From: Chitinophaga pendula
Lineage (GTDB): Bacteria; Bacteroidota; Bacteroidia; Chitinophagales; Chitinophagaceae
Reading direction: 5' to 3'
Assembly: GCF_020386615.1 (NCBI RefSeq)
Contig: NZ_CP077769.1
Location: 2,542,001 to 2,606,000, forward strand
DNA length: 64,000 bases
Part shown: one piece after another, positions 14,101 through 22,200 of the stretch
Layout: each line of letters opens with the position of its first letter
Numbering within the stretch: position 1 is the stretch's first letter
The notes under the pieces: generated by a model
What the model saw: the letters and a program-made list of their open reading frames with translations, nothing else
Database searches by the model: none
Told to the model about the DNA's origin: nothing
Translations under genes and position numbers: made by a program

Positions 14101-17100
14101 ACCGTACGGATCTTTTTGAATCGTCGACTATCGAGCGGATGGGAAGTCATTATCTGCAGTTGTTGTACGGTGTGGTATCGGATGTGGAGCAGGCGATCGG
14201 TCAGTTGCCCTTGCTGAGTAATACGGAGCAGTTGCAGCTGGACAGTCTGCAAGATAGTGGTCAGGTGATTGGTGTATTCCGTAGTGTACCGTCACAGTTT
14301 ACGGCCCGGGCTGCGCAGCATCCGGAGCAGACGGCGCTGGTGTTTGGCGGACAGCAGTATACTTATGCGCAGGCGGAAGCCTATAGCGACCGGCTGGCGA
14401 TGTACCTGTGCAGTCGCGGTATTGGCGCCGGTAGCCTGGTACCTATTTGTATGGAACGATCTGCGGAGATGATCGTGGCGATCCTGGCGGTGTTGAAGAG
14501 TGGCGCGGCATATGTGCCATTGGAGCCGGACTACCCGGAAAGCCGGTTGCAATATGTACTGTCGGATACGAGCGCTGCCATAGTGCTGGTAAGTCAGCGA
14601 CTGGGATTCGTTACTAGTTGTGAGCAGTTGGAGGTGCTGTCCTGGTTGTCTGGTTCAGCAGCGACAGCGGCAGTAACCTTGTCATTGCCTGTTATAGATA
14701 GTGGTATGACCGCTTATGTGATCTATACTTCCGGTAGCACGGGTATGCCTAAGGGGGTGATGGTGAGTCATGGTAACCTGCATGATTACCTGGCAGGATT
14801 GGGTGAGCGATTGCCGATAGCGGATTGTGGCAGTTATGCGCTGGTATCGAGTATTGCTACTGATCTTGGTAATACGGTTTTGTATGCATCGCTTGTATTT
14901 GGTGGTGTGTTGCATTTGTTCTCCCGTGATATGATCAATGATGCGGAGCGATTGACGGCTTATTTCGATCTCCACCGTATAGACTGTGTAAAGATCGTGC
15001 CATCGCACTGGCGTGCGTTGTCTGGCGGCAGGAGGTTATTGTTGCCGGATCGTATGTTGATCTTTGGTGGTGAGTTGTTGGATCGAGGCGTGGTGGATAG
15101 TATCCGGGATTGTGGTTATACGGGTGTGGTAGCCAACCACTATGGACCTACGGAGACGACGATCGGTAAGCTGTTGTATGTAGTACAGCCAGGTGCTGTT
15201 AGGGGCAGCTCGGTGCCTATAGGGCGACCATTTGGGAATACGCGGGTGTATGTGCTGAGTGGCAGTGGTCAACGCTGTCCGGTAGGTGTTCCCGGGGAGT
15301 TGTATATCGGCGGCGGTGGTGTGGCGTTGGGTTATCTGCACCAGGATGAGCAGACGGCGGCCCGATTTATTAGCGACCCGTTGGATGCGGGTAGCGGACT
15401 AAGATTTTATCGTACGGGTGACCGTGTTAAATATTTGCCAGGTGGTGATATTGTATTCCTTGGCCGAGTGGATGAGCAGGTGAAGATCCGGGGTTACCGG
15501 GTGGAGCCCGGTGAGGTGAGCAGTCTGATACAATCGTGTGTGGGAGTGTCTGCAGCGGTGGTGATAGCGCGGGCGGATCACAGTGGTGTTTATGGTTTAC
15601 ACGCCTATATCACGGTGGATGCTGATTATGAGGAGGAGGCGTTGTGGTTGCATTTGCGTAGTGGACTGCCGGAGCATTTACAGCCCGCTACGGTGACGGT
15701 ATTACCTGTGATGCCACAGTTGCCGAATGGGAAGATTGACCGGCAGGCTTTACCCGACCCGGTGCAGGCACCGCGAGCGGATGCTACCGCTGATGTGTTG
15801 TGGACGCCCTTACAGGAGCAGCTACGCGATATCTGGGCGTTGTTGCTGGAAGAATCGGGTATAGGATTGGGGGATGACTTTTTCAGTATGGGCGGTCACT
15901 CATTGCTGGCTATCCGGTTGATCTCTGCGGTACGTAAGGAAGTGGGTGTTGATATGAGTATAGGAGAAGTCTTTGATCATCCGACGCTGGGCGGCATGAG
16001 TGAATTATTGTCTTCTCGTCAGCAGGTGCAGGATGGCGGACAGCAGCTGAGTGTGCAGGCCCGTCCTGCACATATCCCGTTATCGTACAGCCAGGAGCGT
16101 TTATGGTTCATTGATCAGCTGGAAGGCAGTGTGCATTATCATATACCGGTGGTGTTACAGTTGCGTGGTGTGCTGGATATTGCTGCCCTGTCGTATGCTT
16201 TACGTGGTATCGTAAACCGGCATGAGGTGTTGCGGACGGTGATACAGCCATCGGGAGGAGTACCTTACCAGGTGATATTACCGACGGATCAGTGGCGGAT
16301 GAATATTATTACGGAGGAGTTGTATCATGCTGATGTGCGGGCGAGGGAAAAACGCATTACAGACCTGCTGCATGCACCCTTTGATCTGTCGGCGGATCAT
16401 ATGCTGAGGGCTGATCTTATGGTGCTGGATGAGGAGGAGCATCTGTTGATAGTTACGTTACATCATATTGCCTCGGACGGGTGGTCTAACAGTATTACGG
16501 TGCGGGAGTTAGCCGCCTTTTACCAGGCGGCGGTAACCGGCGTATCTGTTGAATTGCCTGTACTGCCCTTACAATATGCGGATTATGCTATATGGCAGCG
16601 AGGGCATTTGTCAGGGGAGGTATTGCAAAAGGAATTACAATATTGGAAGAGCCGGTTGGACGGGGTGGCGGTATTACAGTTACCCACTGACCGGCCGCGT
16701 CCGGCTGTTCAAACCAACAGGGGAGCAGCTGCGTGGTTTGAGTTAGACTATTCGCTGGTACAGGAGTTGAAAACATTATCGCAGTCGGAAGGATGTACTT
16801 TATTTATGACGCTGCTGGCAGCATTCAAAGTGTTGTTATACCGGTATAGCGGGCAGGATGATATTTGTGTAGGCACTTCGGTGGCGGGCCGGACGCGGCA
16901 GGAGTTGGAGGGGTTGATCGGCTTTTTTGTCAATACGCTGGCATTGCGTACTGATCTGCGTGATCATCCTTCTTTTATACAATTGTTACGGAAGGTAAAA
17001 CAAACTACTCTGGAGGCTTATACGCACCAGGAAGTACCTTTTGAGAAGGTGGTAGAGGTAGTGGTAAAAGAGCGGGATATCAGCCGAACACCATTGTTCC

Positions 17101-19238
17101 AGGTGATGTTTGAACTCCAGAATGCGCCCGATGGGCCTGCGCTTACACTGGAAGGGGTCACGCTTTCGAGGGAGCAGACGGACTATACGATGGCGAAGTT
17201 CGACATTAGTGTGTCGTTGCAGGAGCATATGGCTGGTGTATCCGGATATATAGAATATAATGCCGACCTGTACGACCAAGAGAGTATTGAAAGGATGGCC
17301 CGGCATTACGAACAACTATTGCGGGCGATTGCCGGTGATAGGCATGCATTGATCGGTTACTTGCCTATGTTGACGGCGGCCGAGACGGAAGTGCTGATCA
17401 ATGATTTCAATGCCAACAAAGCGGTTTATCCGGCGACGGAGACATTACCCTCGCTGATAACCCGTCAGGCATTGCGTACGCCACAACAGCCTGCATTGAT
17501 CCTGGATGAACAAGTATTGAGTTACCAGGAGTTGGAAGAACTATCCGGCCGGTTGGCCAGTTACCTGCAAGATCAGGGTGTATGCGAGGGTACGCTGGTA
17601 CCTATTTGTATAGGCCGGTCATTGGAGATGGTGATAGGCATATTGGGTATTATGAAAGCGGGCGGTGCGTATGTGCCGATAGACCCTGATTATCCGGCGG
17701 ACCGTATTGGGTATATATTGACCGATTGCGGGGCGAATATTGTTGTCAGCAGCAGTCATTATCGTTCGAAGTTACCCGCTGATACGACGACGGTATTGAT
17801 GGATACTGACCGGCCGCAGCTTTTGGCGTATGCAATGCGACCCGCAGTTGTTTTATCGCCGGAGCAGCCAGCGTATGCGATCTATACATCCGGATCTACG
17901 GGGTTGCCGAAGGGAGCGCTTGTGACACACGGCGGTATGCTGAATCATCTGTATGCCAAGGTGAATGATCTGCATTTGGATGAGCACAGTGTAATTGCTT
18001 TTACGGCGGCTTATACATTTGATATTTCGGTATGGCAAATGTTTGCGGCGCTGGTATGTGGCGGCCGTACGGTCATATTCGGCGGAGATGCTTTACTGCA
18101 GCCGGATGTACTGATACCTGCCATGAATAATAATGGTGTAACGATCCTGGAGCTGGTACCTTCTTATCTGACTACGTTATTACAAGCCAATAATACGCCT
18201 GCTTTCGCTCATCTCCGGTATCTGCTGGTGACTGGTGAGGCTGTTAGCCGGCCAGTGTTGCAGCAGTGGTTTTCTCATCTTCATTATGGAACTATACCGG
18301 TGGTAAACGTATATGGGCCTACGGAGGCATCGGATGATATTACGCATTATTTCATGGATAAGGCGCCGGAGACGGACAATGTGCCTATCGGTAAGCCTAT
18401 TCAGCATCTTAATATCCAGGTATTGGACAGGCATGGTGAGTTATGTCCTGTTGGTGTGCCAGGGGAGATATGTGTGAGCGGTATAGGGGTAGGATTGGGA
18501 TATCTGAACCGGCCGGAGCTGACAGCGGATAAATTCCGGGAATGTAGCTGGGGGCCGTATGCCGGTAGCAAGATGTATCGTACTGGGGATCTGGGTAAAT
18601 GGTTGCCTGATGGTAATCTGGTATACCTGGGACGACTAGACAACCAGGTGAAGATACGCGGGTACCGGATAGAGTTGGGTGAGATTGAGCAGGTGTTGTT
18701 ATCGCATACATTGGTGCGTGAGGCGGCGGTGTTAGTGCAGGCGGATGAGCGAGGCAATAAGCGGCTGGTGGGATATGTGGTAACGGAAGCGGCGGATAAC
18801 CAGGTATTGCTTACTTATCTGGGTGCGCATCTTCCCGGTTATATGATCCCGGCGGCGCTGGTATCGCTTTCTGCTTTCCCGCTTACGGCGAACGGAAAAA
18901 CGGACCGCAAGGCCCTGGCTAAGATAGTAGCGGATGTGCCGGCGGCGGTAGCATTTGTTGCGCCGCGAAATGCCACAGAACAGATGTTGGCGGATATCTG
19001 GCAGGAATTGCTTGGTATGACGACAGTGGGGGTCCATGATCATTTTTTTGAATCGGGAGGACATTCCCTGATGGCGATGCGACTGGCTGCGGCGATTTAT
19101 GAACGATTACAATTACAGATACCTATAGGTGTATTTTTTGAGTTAGTGACCATTGAAGCACTCGCACAATATATTGCGGTACAGCAAAGTAATACAGGCA
19201 TACCAGTGACCACCAAAAAGAAAACCATCAAGCTATAA
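1..19238 (+). CDS. Multimodular non-ribosomal peptide synthetase, 5' partial
   Basis: The reading frame is open at the window edge (first full codon at base 3), so the true start lies upstream; the TTG at base 24 is not a credible start. Domains by base: C-terminal part of an epimerization domain (to ~780), C (~838-2130), A (~2180-3680), T with LGGDS (~3820), complete E with HHLVVDGVSW (~3990-5340), C (~5395-6690), A (~6740-8240), T (~8377), C (~8550-9870), A (~9930-11210) interrupted by an N-methyltransferase (VLEIGCGSG at ~11480) with the A tail at ~12500-12600, T (~12741), C, A (~14300-15760), T (~15892), C, A (~17460-18920), T (~19060). All complete C domains keep HHxxxDG. Both C domains after E have the SPLQEGLLFHSL motif expected of D-L condensation. 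Codes read by eye: DAFWLGGTFK (Val-like), DVWHISLIDK (Ser), DAYVVAAVCK (hydrophobic, uncertain), DLTKIGHIGK (Asp), DIWELTVDDK (diamino acid). No terminal release domain, so the chain passes to the next gene 19 bases downstream. Confidence 0.96.
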   Translation, partial: IVNGYQPLRTNYTLEGPVRTSVIKEHMVRLNATLTRQLLQEVPAAYHTDINDVLLCALLQVLSKWNSSDRVTIGLEGHGREDIASALDTSRTVGWFTNLYPVQLLLERDAGPGGQLQSVKEQLRQVPDRGLGYGVLRYLSASAMMTGRNDWEVIFNYLGQFDQVSGAAGLLSPVSDLSAGEDVGGDFMVRHLLSINSMISEGELVLSWGYSGHHFDEATIESLSADYLSCLSALIAHCVQQGTRRFTPSDYGLGKEIHYAALERFLSAEGRTGHPRRSEITSIYRLSPLQEGLLFHSLYDEGGSAYIEQFSGRLSQVDIGLLSQSWSVLIRRHSILRTGFYYDTFDIPVQCVYRQAELPLTVLDYGHEVDIAAAIAAYELSDLQQGFVLSEAPLMRLSLLQLPGGGYHLLWTFHHIILDGWSVPLLVESLLSIYEQLLHGQEVDESFTESYEALIRFQERQDEQSASDYWRQYLSGLEQGSLLPFIHTTGVRSLGGSTYVQSLLAFDEATTAQAHRYVQAQRITLNTLVQGIWGYLLYRYTGQRDVVYGVTVAGRPDSLADIERRVGLYINTLVLRQRFKEDVPVSTWLQTLQQEQLQSREYQYTGLDTVQRLWGGSGELFDSLLVFENYPVSELLSTGSWSLDLTDVRIHEQTNYPLSLIVSAGQQLGISFSYNSTLLSAFHITQLQGHFTTALQAIINGEASQYRDIPWLTMPEQLQLLEGFQGAAIAYDMGSSVAGLFRQQALLRPDAIAVTDGVRSLSYHLLDVESEQLGLYLRDQGVTTGTMVAVCMDRGVGLLVALLGIMKAGGVYVPIDVTYPAARISFILSDIDSRFAVIDAGYEALLSGLRPELSVVTVGEAAPWRRAITGLSPLAAVAATAAAYVIYTSGSMGQPKGTVVGHNNITSLVLGGGFVSLGTDTVIIATGSPSFDATTFEYWGALLHGGQLVILPEEQLLDPVQLTAAIRHYGATVMWFTASWFNQLVDSYLSVFEGLSAVLAGGEKLSAAHVSRFRAAYPGIRIINGYGPTENTTFSLTHIIDTDYEDGNIPIGRPLGHRRAYILDESRQLLPVGAIGELYVGGSGVAIGYLGQAELTASRFIADPFVAGGRLYRTGDLARWQADGTVIYVGRQDEQVKLRGYRIEPGEIAHVLTASGYVQQAVVILHTDAQGIRRLVGYIVPASDYEESLLQSYLLTHLPDYMIPSVLLCLSSLPLTANGKVDKRALPAPDAGSLLRQEYVAPVSATEQALSAIWSDLLGVSRIGVRDNFFELGGDSIITIQVVSRAKRAGYTLHPRDLFHHQTIGGLAAYLDSNAVTSILTEQGLLSGESGLLPIQRWYFERTVEQGGVSAVHFNQSVLLKIADTVDEIQLAGAIDALVRQHDALRFSYKHTSSGWQQSYSTALPSMSIVRLEDAGKDELAASVLAYSETYQRNIDIEEGPVFEAVLFRTSAEVPDYLLLVAHHLVVDGVSWRILLEDLSLLLSGAPLGSKSSSYRQWYAALESYAARPGVLSQLPYWQDIVNGYQPLRTNYTLEGPVRTSAIKEHMVRLNATLTRQLLQEVPAAYHTDINDVLLCALLQVLSKWNSSDRVTIGLEGHGREDIASALDTSRTVGWFTNLYPVQLLLERDAGPGGQLQSVKEQLRQVPDRGLGYGVLRYLAATPSLARDCWEVIFNYLGQFDQVSGAAGLLSPVSDLSAGEDVGGDFMVRHLLSINSMISEGELVLSWGYSGHHFDEATIESLSADYLSCLSALIAHCVQQGTRRFTPSDYGLGKEIHYAALERFLSAEGRTGQPRRSEITSIYRLSPLQEGLLFHSLYDEGGSAYIEQFSGRLLQVDIGLLSQSWSVLIRRHSILRTGFYYDTFDIPVQCVYHQAELPLTVLDYGHEVDIAAAIAAYELSDLQQGFVLSEAPLMRLSLLQLPGGGYHLLWTFHHIILDGWSVPLLVESLLSIYEQLLHGQEVDESFTESYEALIRFQERQDEQSASDYWRQYLSGLEQGSLLPFIHTTGVRSLGGSTYVQSLLAFDEATTAQAHRYVQAQRITLNTLVQGIWGYLLYRYTGQRDVVYGVTVAGRPGSLADIERRVGLYINTLVLRQQFKEDVPVSTWLQTLQQEQLQSREYQYTGLDTVQRLWGGSGELFDSLLVFENYPVSELLSTGSWSLDLTDVRIHEQTNYPLSLIVSAGQQLGISFSYNSTLLSAFHITQLQGHFTTALQAIVNGEASQYRDIPWITRREHELVLDVFNDTQVVYPEVSSLIALFHTQVLNTPEQIAVVYEGRTLTYRELDELSNKLAYYLDTKGVRKGVLVPICLDRSLSMIVGILAIVKAGAAYVPVDPEYPVERIRYIVTDTAARLVVSTTEHAALFADIAVDTVLVDDTSLWERHPSQSLSTSPSGADPAYVIYTSGSTGQPKGVINGHAGIVNRLLWMQAYFGLTTSDAVLQKTTYCFDVSVWELWWPLISGAKLVFAIPGGHKDAAYLQTVIQQEQITTIHFVPSMLHLFLDYPGVSDCTSLRRVICSGEALKAAHTKTFYESGLHASLYNLYGPTEAAIDVTCWEVPAADDITMIPIGRPIANTRLYILDEEGHLLPPGVDGELYIGGVQVAQGYLNRPELTQQRFVPDTFKPGAGGCMYRTGDRCCWLPDGNIIYKGRIDQQVKLRGYRIEPEEIEQVLLQHVAVKEAVVLLRDDSGAGGQLVAYVVLQQEVATEELSHYLQVRLPAYMVPGFVVPIDEVPLTANGKVDRRALPAIDQGDHAGTYVAPRNETERLLAILWEELLGISNIGVYDDFFRIGGHSLLAMRLMSLLRKRFQKEISVRSLFLHKTVAQQAAYLQQTAQGQLLPAIPKGGRPARIPLSYNQERLWFIDQLEGSVQYHMPAVFKLSGNLHVSALADSLRMIVQRHEILRTILLQDKEGPYQQVISGDEWQLDIISEDKERMEEDAAAYIAELVHHPFDLSADYMLRSHLIATGEQYILVLTLHHIAADGWSLSVLVKEFVALYASYAESSLPVLPELPIQYADYAIWQRGYLNDSLLKQKISYWQHKLEGLTLLQLPTDYPRPVVKKNVGATISTRTPQPLSDALQHLSRAQDVTLFMTLLAAFKLLLHKYSGQEDVCVGVAIAGRQQEETADLIGFFVNTLALRTEVSPGDTFLQLLQQVKETTLAAYEHQDAPFEKVVEAVCGERDISKNPLFQVTFVLQNTPEAPALEMGDVSLQQVGAEHTTSMFDINLSVTELPEGLDLGMEYNTELFEAATIRRMLGHYVSLLTAIVAAPEESTGMLNMLTETEVHLLKTGFQPGPPPYLLAPDANLVSGFALQVADTPQGMALLSDQGAMSYKVLADRSTQLAHYLTATGIRPGMLVPVCMGRCHEMIVAIWAILKAGGVYVPIDPGYPEERIAYILSDTGAAFAISRKADVNRLPEERNTLQVIVMDDPALSVDELSTVASTIVPAADSPAYVIYTSGSTGQPKGVVVGHRGVVNLAYSQREALRLEVGLRILQFASFGFDASCYEIFNTLLSGGCLVLPRQEELLSAVLFEQMINRYEVSLAVLPPSYQHMVADHTGCIRTIVSAGEPINKEDALHLQSRGIRVVNAYGPTETTVCASLTDEPFQDHHVSIGLPLYNTYVYILDDHQQHCPVGITGELCVGGAGVASGYWRRPELTDKQFISDPFSADANARLYRTGDLAYRLPNGHIIYAGRKDQQVKLRGYRIEPGEIEHTMLSLPYVSQAAVVVQQEGDSSLLHAFYVPTREALATKEILLYQQQADNWKELYDTAYDQDVEEVDHAQEFNISGWNDSFTGMAIPAEDMREWLYDITQVLLDHPAERVLEIGCGSGLIYYQLVGHISHYYGTDISAASIRQIERRIARGARVYPVTQLKACAAHEMCVSEMEPVDLVIMNSVIQYFPGEQYLADILDKCMQLLDGRGRIVLGDVRDLRLLKGFKARLLSAGYAERKTIREFGWDTEQTILQEEELCITPSFFETLRERYPAITDISFEWKQGKAENELTLYRYTVVIYVGIKREGVSVTWRPWVADESPAALLDMLESGVPDGIALMGVPNPRLWRERALEKEMRDHPWQHTGHLFAQLTRPAEDIAAVQALLALVARRGYHSRYYLEADAFTMALLITKYPLEGLVRPAALSGGEVFTNVPLFADICGLLQQDIRAALKQVLPEYMLPSQWTGISYFPLTSNGKIDRKFLLQRGALYGQRVVKYKAPGTLMEHRLVPLWETLLQRGEIGVADNFFESGGHSLLATRLVAAIASSLGISIAVKDIFLHPTISTLAAYLEATTTGVQRPAIVVQERPAYIPLSYNQERIWFLDQFEGSVQYHMPLAIRVYGVINEQALHLSFADIFSRHEVLRTVIRVAEETPYQYVLDVKDWQYERINLAGATDDRIAEQIQLLIQRPFDLSKDLMLRLHMLYLSEGESILLLNMHHIAFDGWSMGILARELMLLYNGHINHQPVVMEPLPIQYADFAIWQRQYLFGEIADHQLTYWQRQLSGITPLQLPTDHIRPATQRMSGGILQLAVPEALLAQLHALCVAEQVTLHMLLMAVVKVLLARYSGQEDICIGISTAGRQQEEIAPLIGFFVNTLALRDAINHQASFRELVQRVKQTALQAYAHQDIPFEKVVEVTVKERDTSRHPIFQVMFVYEHTDETPDFRLGDLRLDNEAFDVTTAKFDLSFFMSEAKEGTLRINIGYRTDLFESSTIERMGSHYLQLLYGVVSDVEQAIGQLPLLSNTEQLQLDSLQDSGQVIGVFRSVPSQFTARAAQHPEQTALVFGGQQYTYAQAEAYSDRLAMYLCSRGIGAGSLVPICMERSAEMIVAILAVLKSGAAYVPLEPDYPESRLQYVLSDTSAAIVLVSQRLGFVTSCEQLEVLSWLSGSAATAAVTLSLPVIDSGMTAYVIYTSGSTGMPKGVMVSHGNLHDYLAGLGERLPIADCGSYALVSSIATDLGNTVLYASLVFGGVLHLFSRDMINDAERLTAYFDLHRIDCVKIVPSHWRALSGGRRLLLPDRMLIFGGELLDRGVVDSIRDCGYTGVVANHYGPTETTIGKLLYVVQPGAVRGSSVPIGRPFGNTRVYVLSGSGQRCPVGVPGELYIGGGGVALGYLHQDEQTAARFISDPLDAGSGLRFYRTGDRVKYLPGGDIVFLGRVDEQVKIRGYRVEPGEVSSLIQSCVGVSAAVVIARADHSGVYGLHAYITVDADYEEEALWLHLRSGLPEHLQPATVTVLPVMPQLPNGKIDRQALPDPVQAPRADATADVLWTPLQEQLRDIWALLLEESGIGLGDDFFSMGGHSLLAIRLISAVRKEVGVDMSIGEVFDHPTLGGMSELLSSRQQVQDGGQQLSVQARPAHIPLSYSQERLWFIDQLEGSVHYHIPVVLQLRGVLDIAALSYALRGIVNRHEVLRTVIQPSGGVPYQVILPTDQWRMNIITEELYHADVRAREKRITDLLHAPFDLSADHMLRADLMVLDEEEHLLIVTLHHIASDGWSNSITVRELAAFYQAAVTGVSVELPVLPLQYADYAIWQRGHLSGEVLQKELQYWKSRLDGVAVLQLPTDRPRPAVQTNRGAAAWFELDYSLVQELKTLSQSEGCTLFMTLLAAFKVLLYRYSGQDDICVGTSVAGRTRQELEGLIGFFVNTLALRTDLRDHPSFIQLLRKVKQTTLEAYTHQEVPFEKVVEVVVKERDISRTPLFQVMFELQNAPDGPALTLEGVTLSREQTDYTMAKFDISVSLQEHMAGVSGYIEYNADLYDQESIERMARHYEQLLRAIAGDRHALIGYLPMLTAAETEVLINDFNANKAVYPATETLPSLITRQALRTPQQPALILDEQVLSYQELEELSGRLASYLQDQGVCEGTLVPICIGRSLEMVIGILGIMKAGGAYVPIDPDYPADRIGYILTDCGANIVVSSSHYRSKLPADTTTVLMDTDRPQLLAYAMRPAVVLSPEQPAYAIYTSGSTGLPKGALVTHGGMLNHLYAKVNDLHLDEHSVIAFTAAYTFDISVWQMFAALVCGGRTVIFGGDALLQPDVLIPAMNNNGVTILELVPSYLTTLLQANNTPAFAHLRYLLVTGEAVSRPVLQQWFSHLHYGTIPVVNVYGPTEASDDITHYFMDKAPETDNVPIGKPIQHLNIQVLDRHGELCPVGVPGEICVSGIGVGLGYLNRPELTADKFRECSWGPYAGSKMYRTGDLGKWLPDGNLVYLGRLDNQVKIRGYRIELGEIEQVLLSHTLVREAAVLVQADERGNKRLVGYVVTEAADNQVLLTYLGAHLPGYMIPAALVSLSAFPLTANGKTDRKALAKIVADVPAAVAFVAPRNATEQMLADIWQELLGMTTVGVHDHFFESGGHSLMAMRLAAAIYERLQLQIPIGVFFELVTIEALAQYIAVQQSNTGIPVTTKKKTIKL
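4561..6691 (+). repeat. Duplication R1 copy b: E tail plus C domain
   Basis: Second copy of the unit at 1-2134. The offset is 4560 before the divergent patch (~4978-5010) and 4557 after it. The sequences separate again after the codons for RDIPW, so the two modules share E-C but have different A domains. Confidence 0.95.
14101..16237 (+). repeat. Duplication R2 copy a: C tail-A-T-C head (Asp module)
   Basis: Bases 14101-16237 recur almost base for base at 20690-22826 in the next gene (constant offset 6589). The unit starts in the C-terminal lobe of a C domain at codons for TDLFES, covers a full A and T domain, and ends in the next C domain at codons for NRHEVLRTV. Confidence 0.95.
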
Positions 19239-19257
19239 CCCTATTTAAAACTGCTAC

Positions 19258-22200
19258 ATGTCTGATTATAATTTGTCACAGATCATAGGGCTGTTACACG
19301 AAGCCCATCATCAGGGTGTTACTATTTCTTACGAAGCCGATGAATTGCTGGTGGAGGCAGCGGAGGATATCGATATAGATGAAGGTTTGCTGGACCGGCT
19401 GCGGAACTATAAACCATCGTTGCTGGCCTATTTCCGGCGTCAGCAGGAGCAGGAAGCGGAAGCGACGTTATTGCCATTGTCGGCCGCCGATATAAATGAC
19501 GGTCCTGTTCCGCTTTCTTTCGGGCAGGAGCGGATGTGGTTTATTGACCAGGCGGGGGGCAGTGTACAATATCATATTCCGCTGGCGTTGCGGGTGGATG
19601 GGATATTGGATATTGCTGCGCTGGAACATGCTTTCCGGCAGGTTATGGAGCGTCATGCTATTCTCCGTACGGTGATGCGGTCGGATGCGGGCGGTGTATA
19701 CCAGGTGTTGCTACCTGCGGGCGGATGGCAACTGCATGTAAAGGAGGATGGTGGTATCAGCGCTACGGAGGAGCGATTAAAAGTTTATATAGCAAGTGTA
19801 TTGCAGCGTCCGTTCGATCTGTCCGGTGACTATATGTTACGGGCCGAATTAATAAGGCTGTCGGCTGGTTCTTGTGTGTTGGTGATCGTTATGCATCACA
19901 TTGCATCGGACGGTTGGTCAACCGGTATATTGGTGCAGGAGCTGGTGGAATGTTACAGTGCAGCTGTTGAGCGGCGGGCGGCTCAGTTGCCGGAGTTGCC
20001 GGTACAATATGGTGATTATGCTATCTGGCAGCGCAGGCAATGTGATGCCGGCCGGTTATCGCAGCAGTTGGATTACTGGCGGCAGCAGTTGGGAGGTGTG
20101 CAACCATTGTTATTGCCTACGGATCATGTGCGCCCTGCGGTACAAAGTATACGCGGTGCGGCTTATTTATTTGAGGTAGATGCTACGCTCAAGCGACAAT
20201 TATATATGCTTTGTCAGCAGCAAGAGGTTACTTTATTCATGTTGTTGTTGTCTGTCTTTAAAGTGTTGTTATATCGTTACAGCGGGCAGACGGATATCTG
20301 TGTGGGTACTCCTGTTGCGGGCAGGAACCGGCGGGAATTGGAAGGCCTCATCGGATTGTTCATCAATACGCTGGCATTGCGCAGTGTGATACAGCCGGAG
20401 GAGTCGTTTGCTGATTTACTGAAGGCGGTAAAACAAACTACTATCGCCGCTTATGAGCGGCAGGAGGTACCCTTTGAGCGCGTGGTGGAAGAGATAGAGC
20501 AAAAGCGAGACCTGAGCCGGAACCCGGTATACCAGGTTGTATTTGGACTACAGAACGTACCACCGGCTCCGGAGCTTTCCCTCGGCGATGTGGTGTTGTC
20601 GCAGGAGGAGGTGGAGCATACGACCTCCAAATTTGATATCCGCCTGTCGATGGAAGAATATGAACACGGTATTTATGCGAGGATAGAGTACCGTACGGAT
20701 CTTTTTGAATCGGCGACTATTGAGCGGATGGGAAGTCATTATCTGCAGTTGTTGTACGGTGTGGTATCGGATGTGGAGCAGGCGATCGGTCAGTTGCCCT
20801 TGCTGAGTAGTACGGAGCAGTTGCAGCTGGACAGTCTGCAAGATAGTGGTCAGGTGATTGGTGTATTCCGTAGTGTACCGTCACAGTTTACGGCCCGGGT
20901 TGCGCAGCATCCGGAGCAGACGGCGCTGGTGTTTGGCGGACAGCAGTATACTTATGCGCAGGTGGAAGCCTATAGCGACCGGCTGGCGATGTACCTGTAC
21001 AGCCGCGGTATTGGCGCCGGTAGCCTGGTACCTATTTGTATGGAACGATCTGCGGAGATGATCGTGGCGATCCTGGCGGTGTTGAAGAGTGGCGCGGCAT
21101 ATGTGCCATTGGAGCCGGACTACCCGGAAAGCCGGTTGCAATATGTACTGTCGGATACGAGCGCTGCCATAGTGCTGGTAAGTCAGCGACTGGGATTCGT
21201 TACTAGTTGTGAGCAGTTGGAGGTGCTGTCCTGGTTGTCTGGTTCAGCAGCGACAGCGGCAGTAACCTTGTCATTGCCTGTTATAGATAGTGGTATGACC
21301 GCTTATGTGATCTATACTTCCGGTAGCACGGGTATGCCTAAGGGGGTGATGGTGAGTCATGGTAACCTGCATGATTACCTGGCAGGATTGGGTGAGCGAT
21401 TGCCGATAGCGGATTGTAGCAGTTATGCGCTGGTATCGAGTATTGCTACTGATCTTGGTAATACGGTTTTGTATGCATCGCTTGTATTTGGTGGTGTGTT
21501 GCATTTGTTCTCCCGTGATATGATCAATGATGCGGAGCGATTGACGGCTTATTTCGATCTCCACCGTATAGACTGTGTAAAGATCGTGCCATCGCACTGG
21601 CGTGCGTTGTCTGGCGGCAGGAGGTTATTGTTGCCGGATCGTGTGTTGATCTTTGGTGGTGAGTTGTTGGATCGAGGCGTGGTGGATAGTATCCGGGATT
21701 GTGGTTATACGGGTGTGGTAGCCAACCACTATGGACCTACGGAGACGACGATCGGCAAGCTGTTGTATGTAGTACAGCCAGGTGCTGTTAGGGGCAGCTC
21801 GGTGCCTATAGGGCGACCATTTGGGAATACGCGGGTGTATGTGCTGAGTGGCAGTGGTCAACGCTGTCCGGTAGGTGTTCCCGGGGAGTTGTATATCGGC
21901 GGCGGTGGTGTGGCGTTGGGTTATCTGCACCAGGATGAGCAGACGGCGGTCCGATTTATTAGCGACCCGTTGGATGCGGGTAGCGGACTAAGATTTTATC
22001 GTACGGGTGACCGTGTTAAATATTTGCCAGGTGGTGATATTGTATTCCTTGGCCGAGTGGATGAGCAGGTGAAGATCCGGGGTTACCGGGTGGAGCCCGG
22101 TGAGGTGAGCAGTCTGATACAATCGTGTGTGGGAGTGTCTGCAGCGGTGGTGATAGCGCGGGCGGATCACAGTGGTGTTTATGGTTTACACGCCTATATC

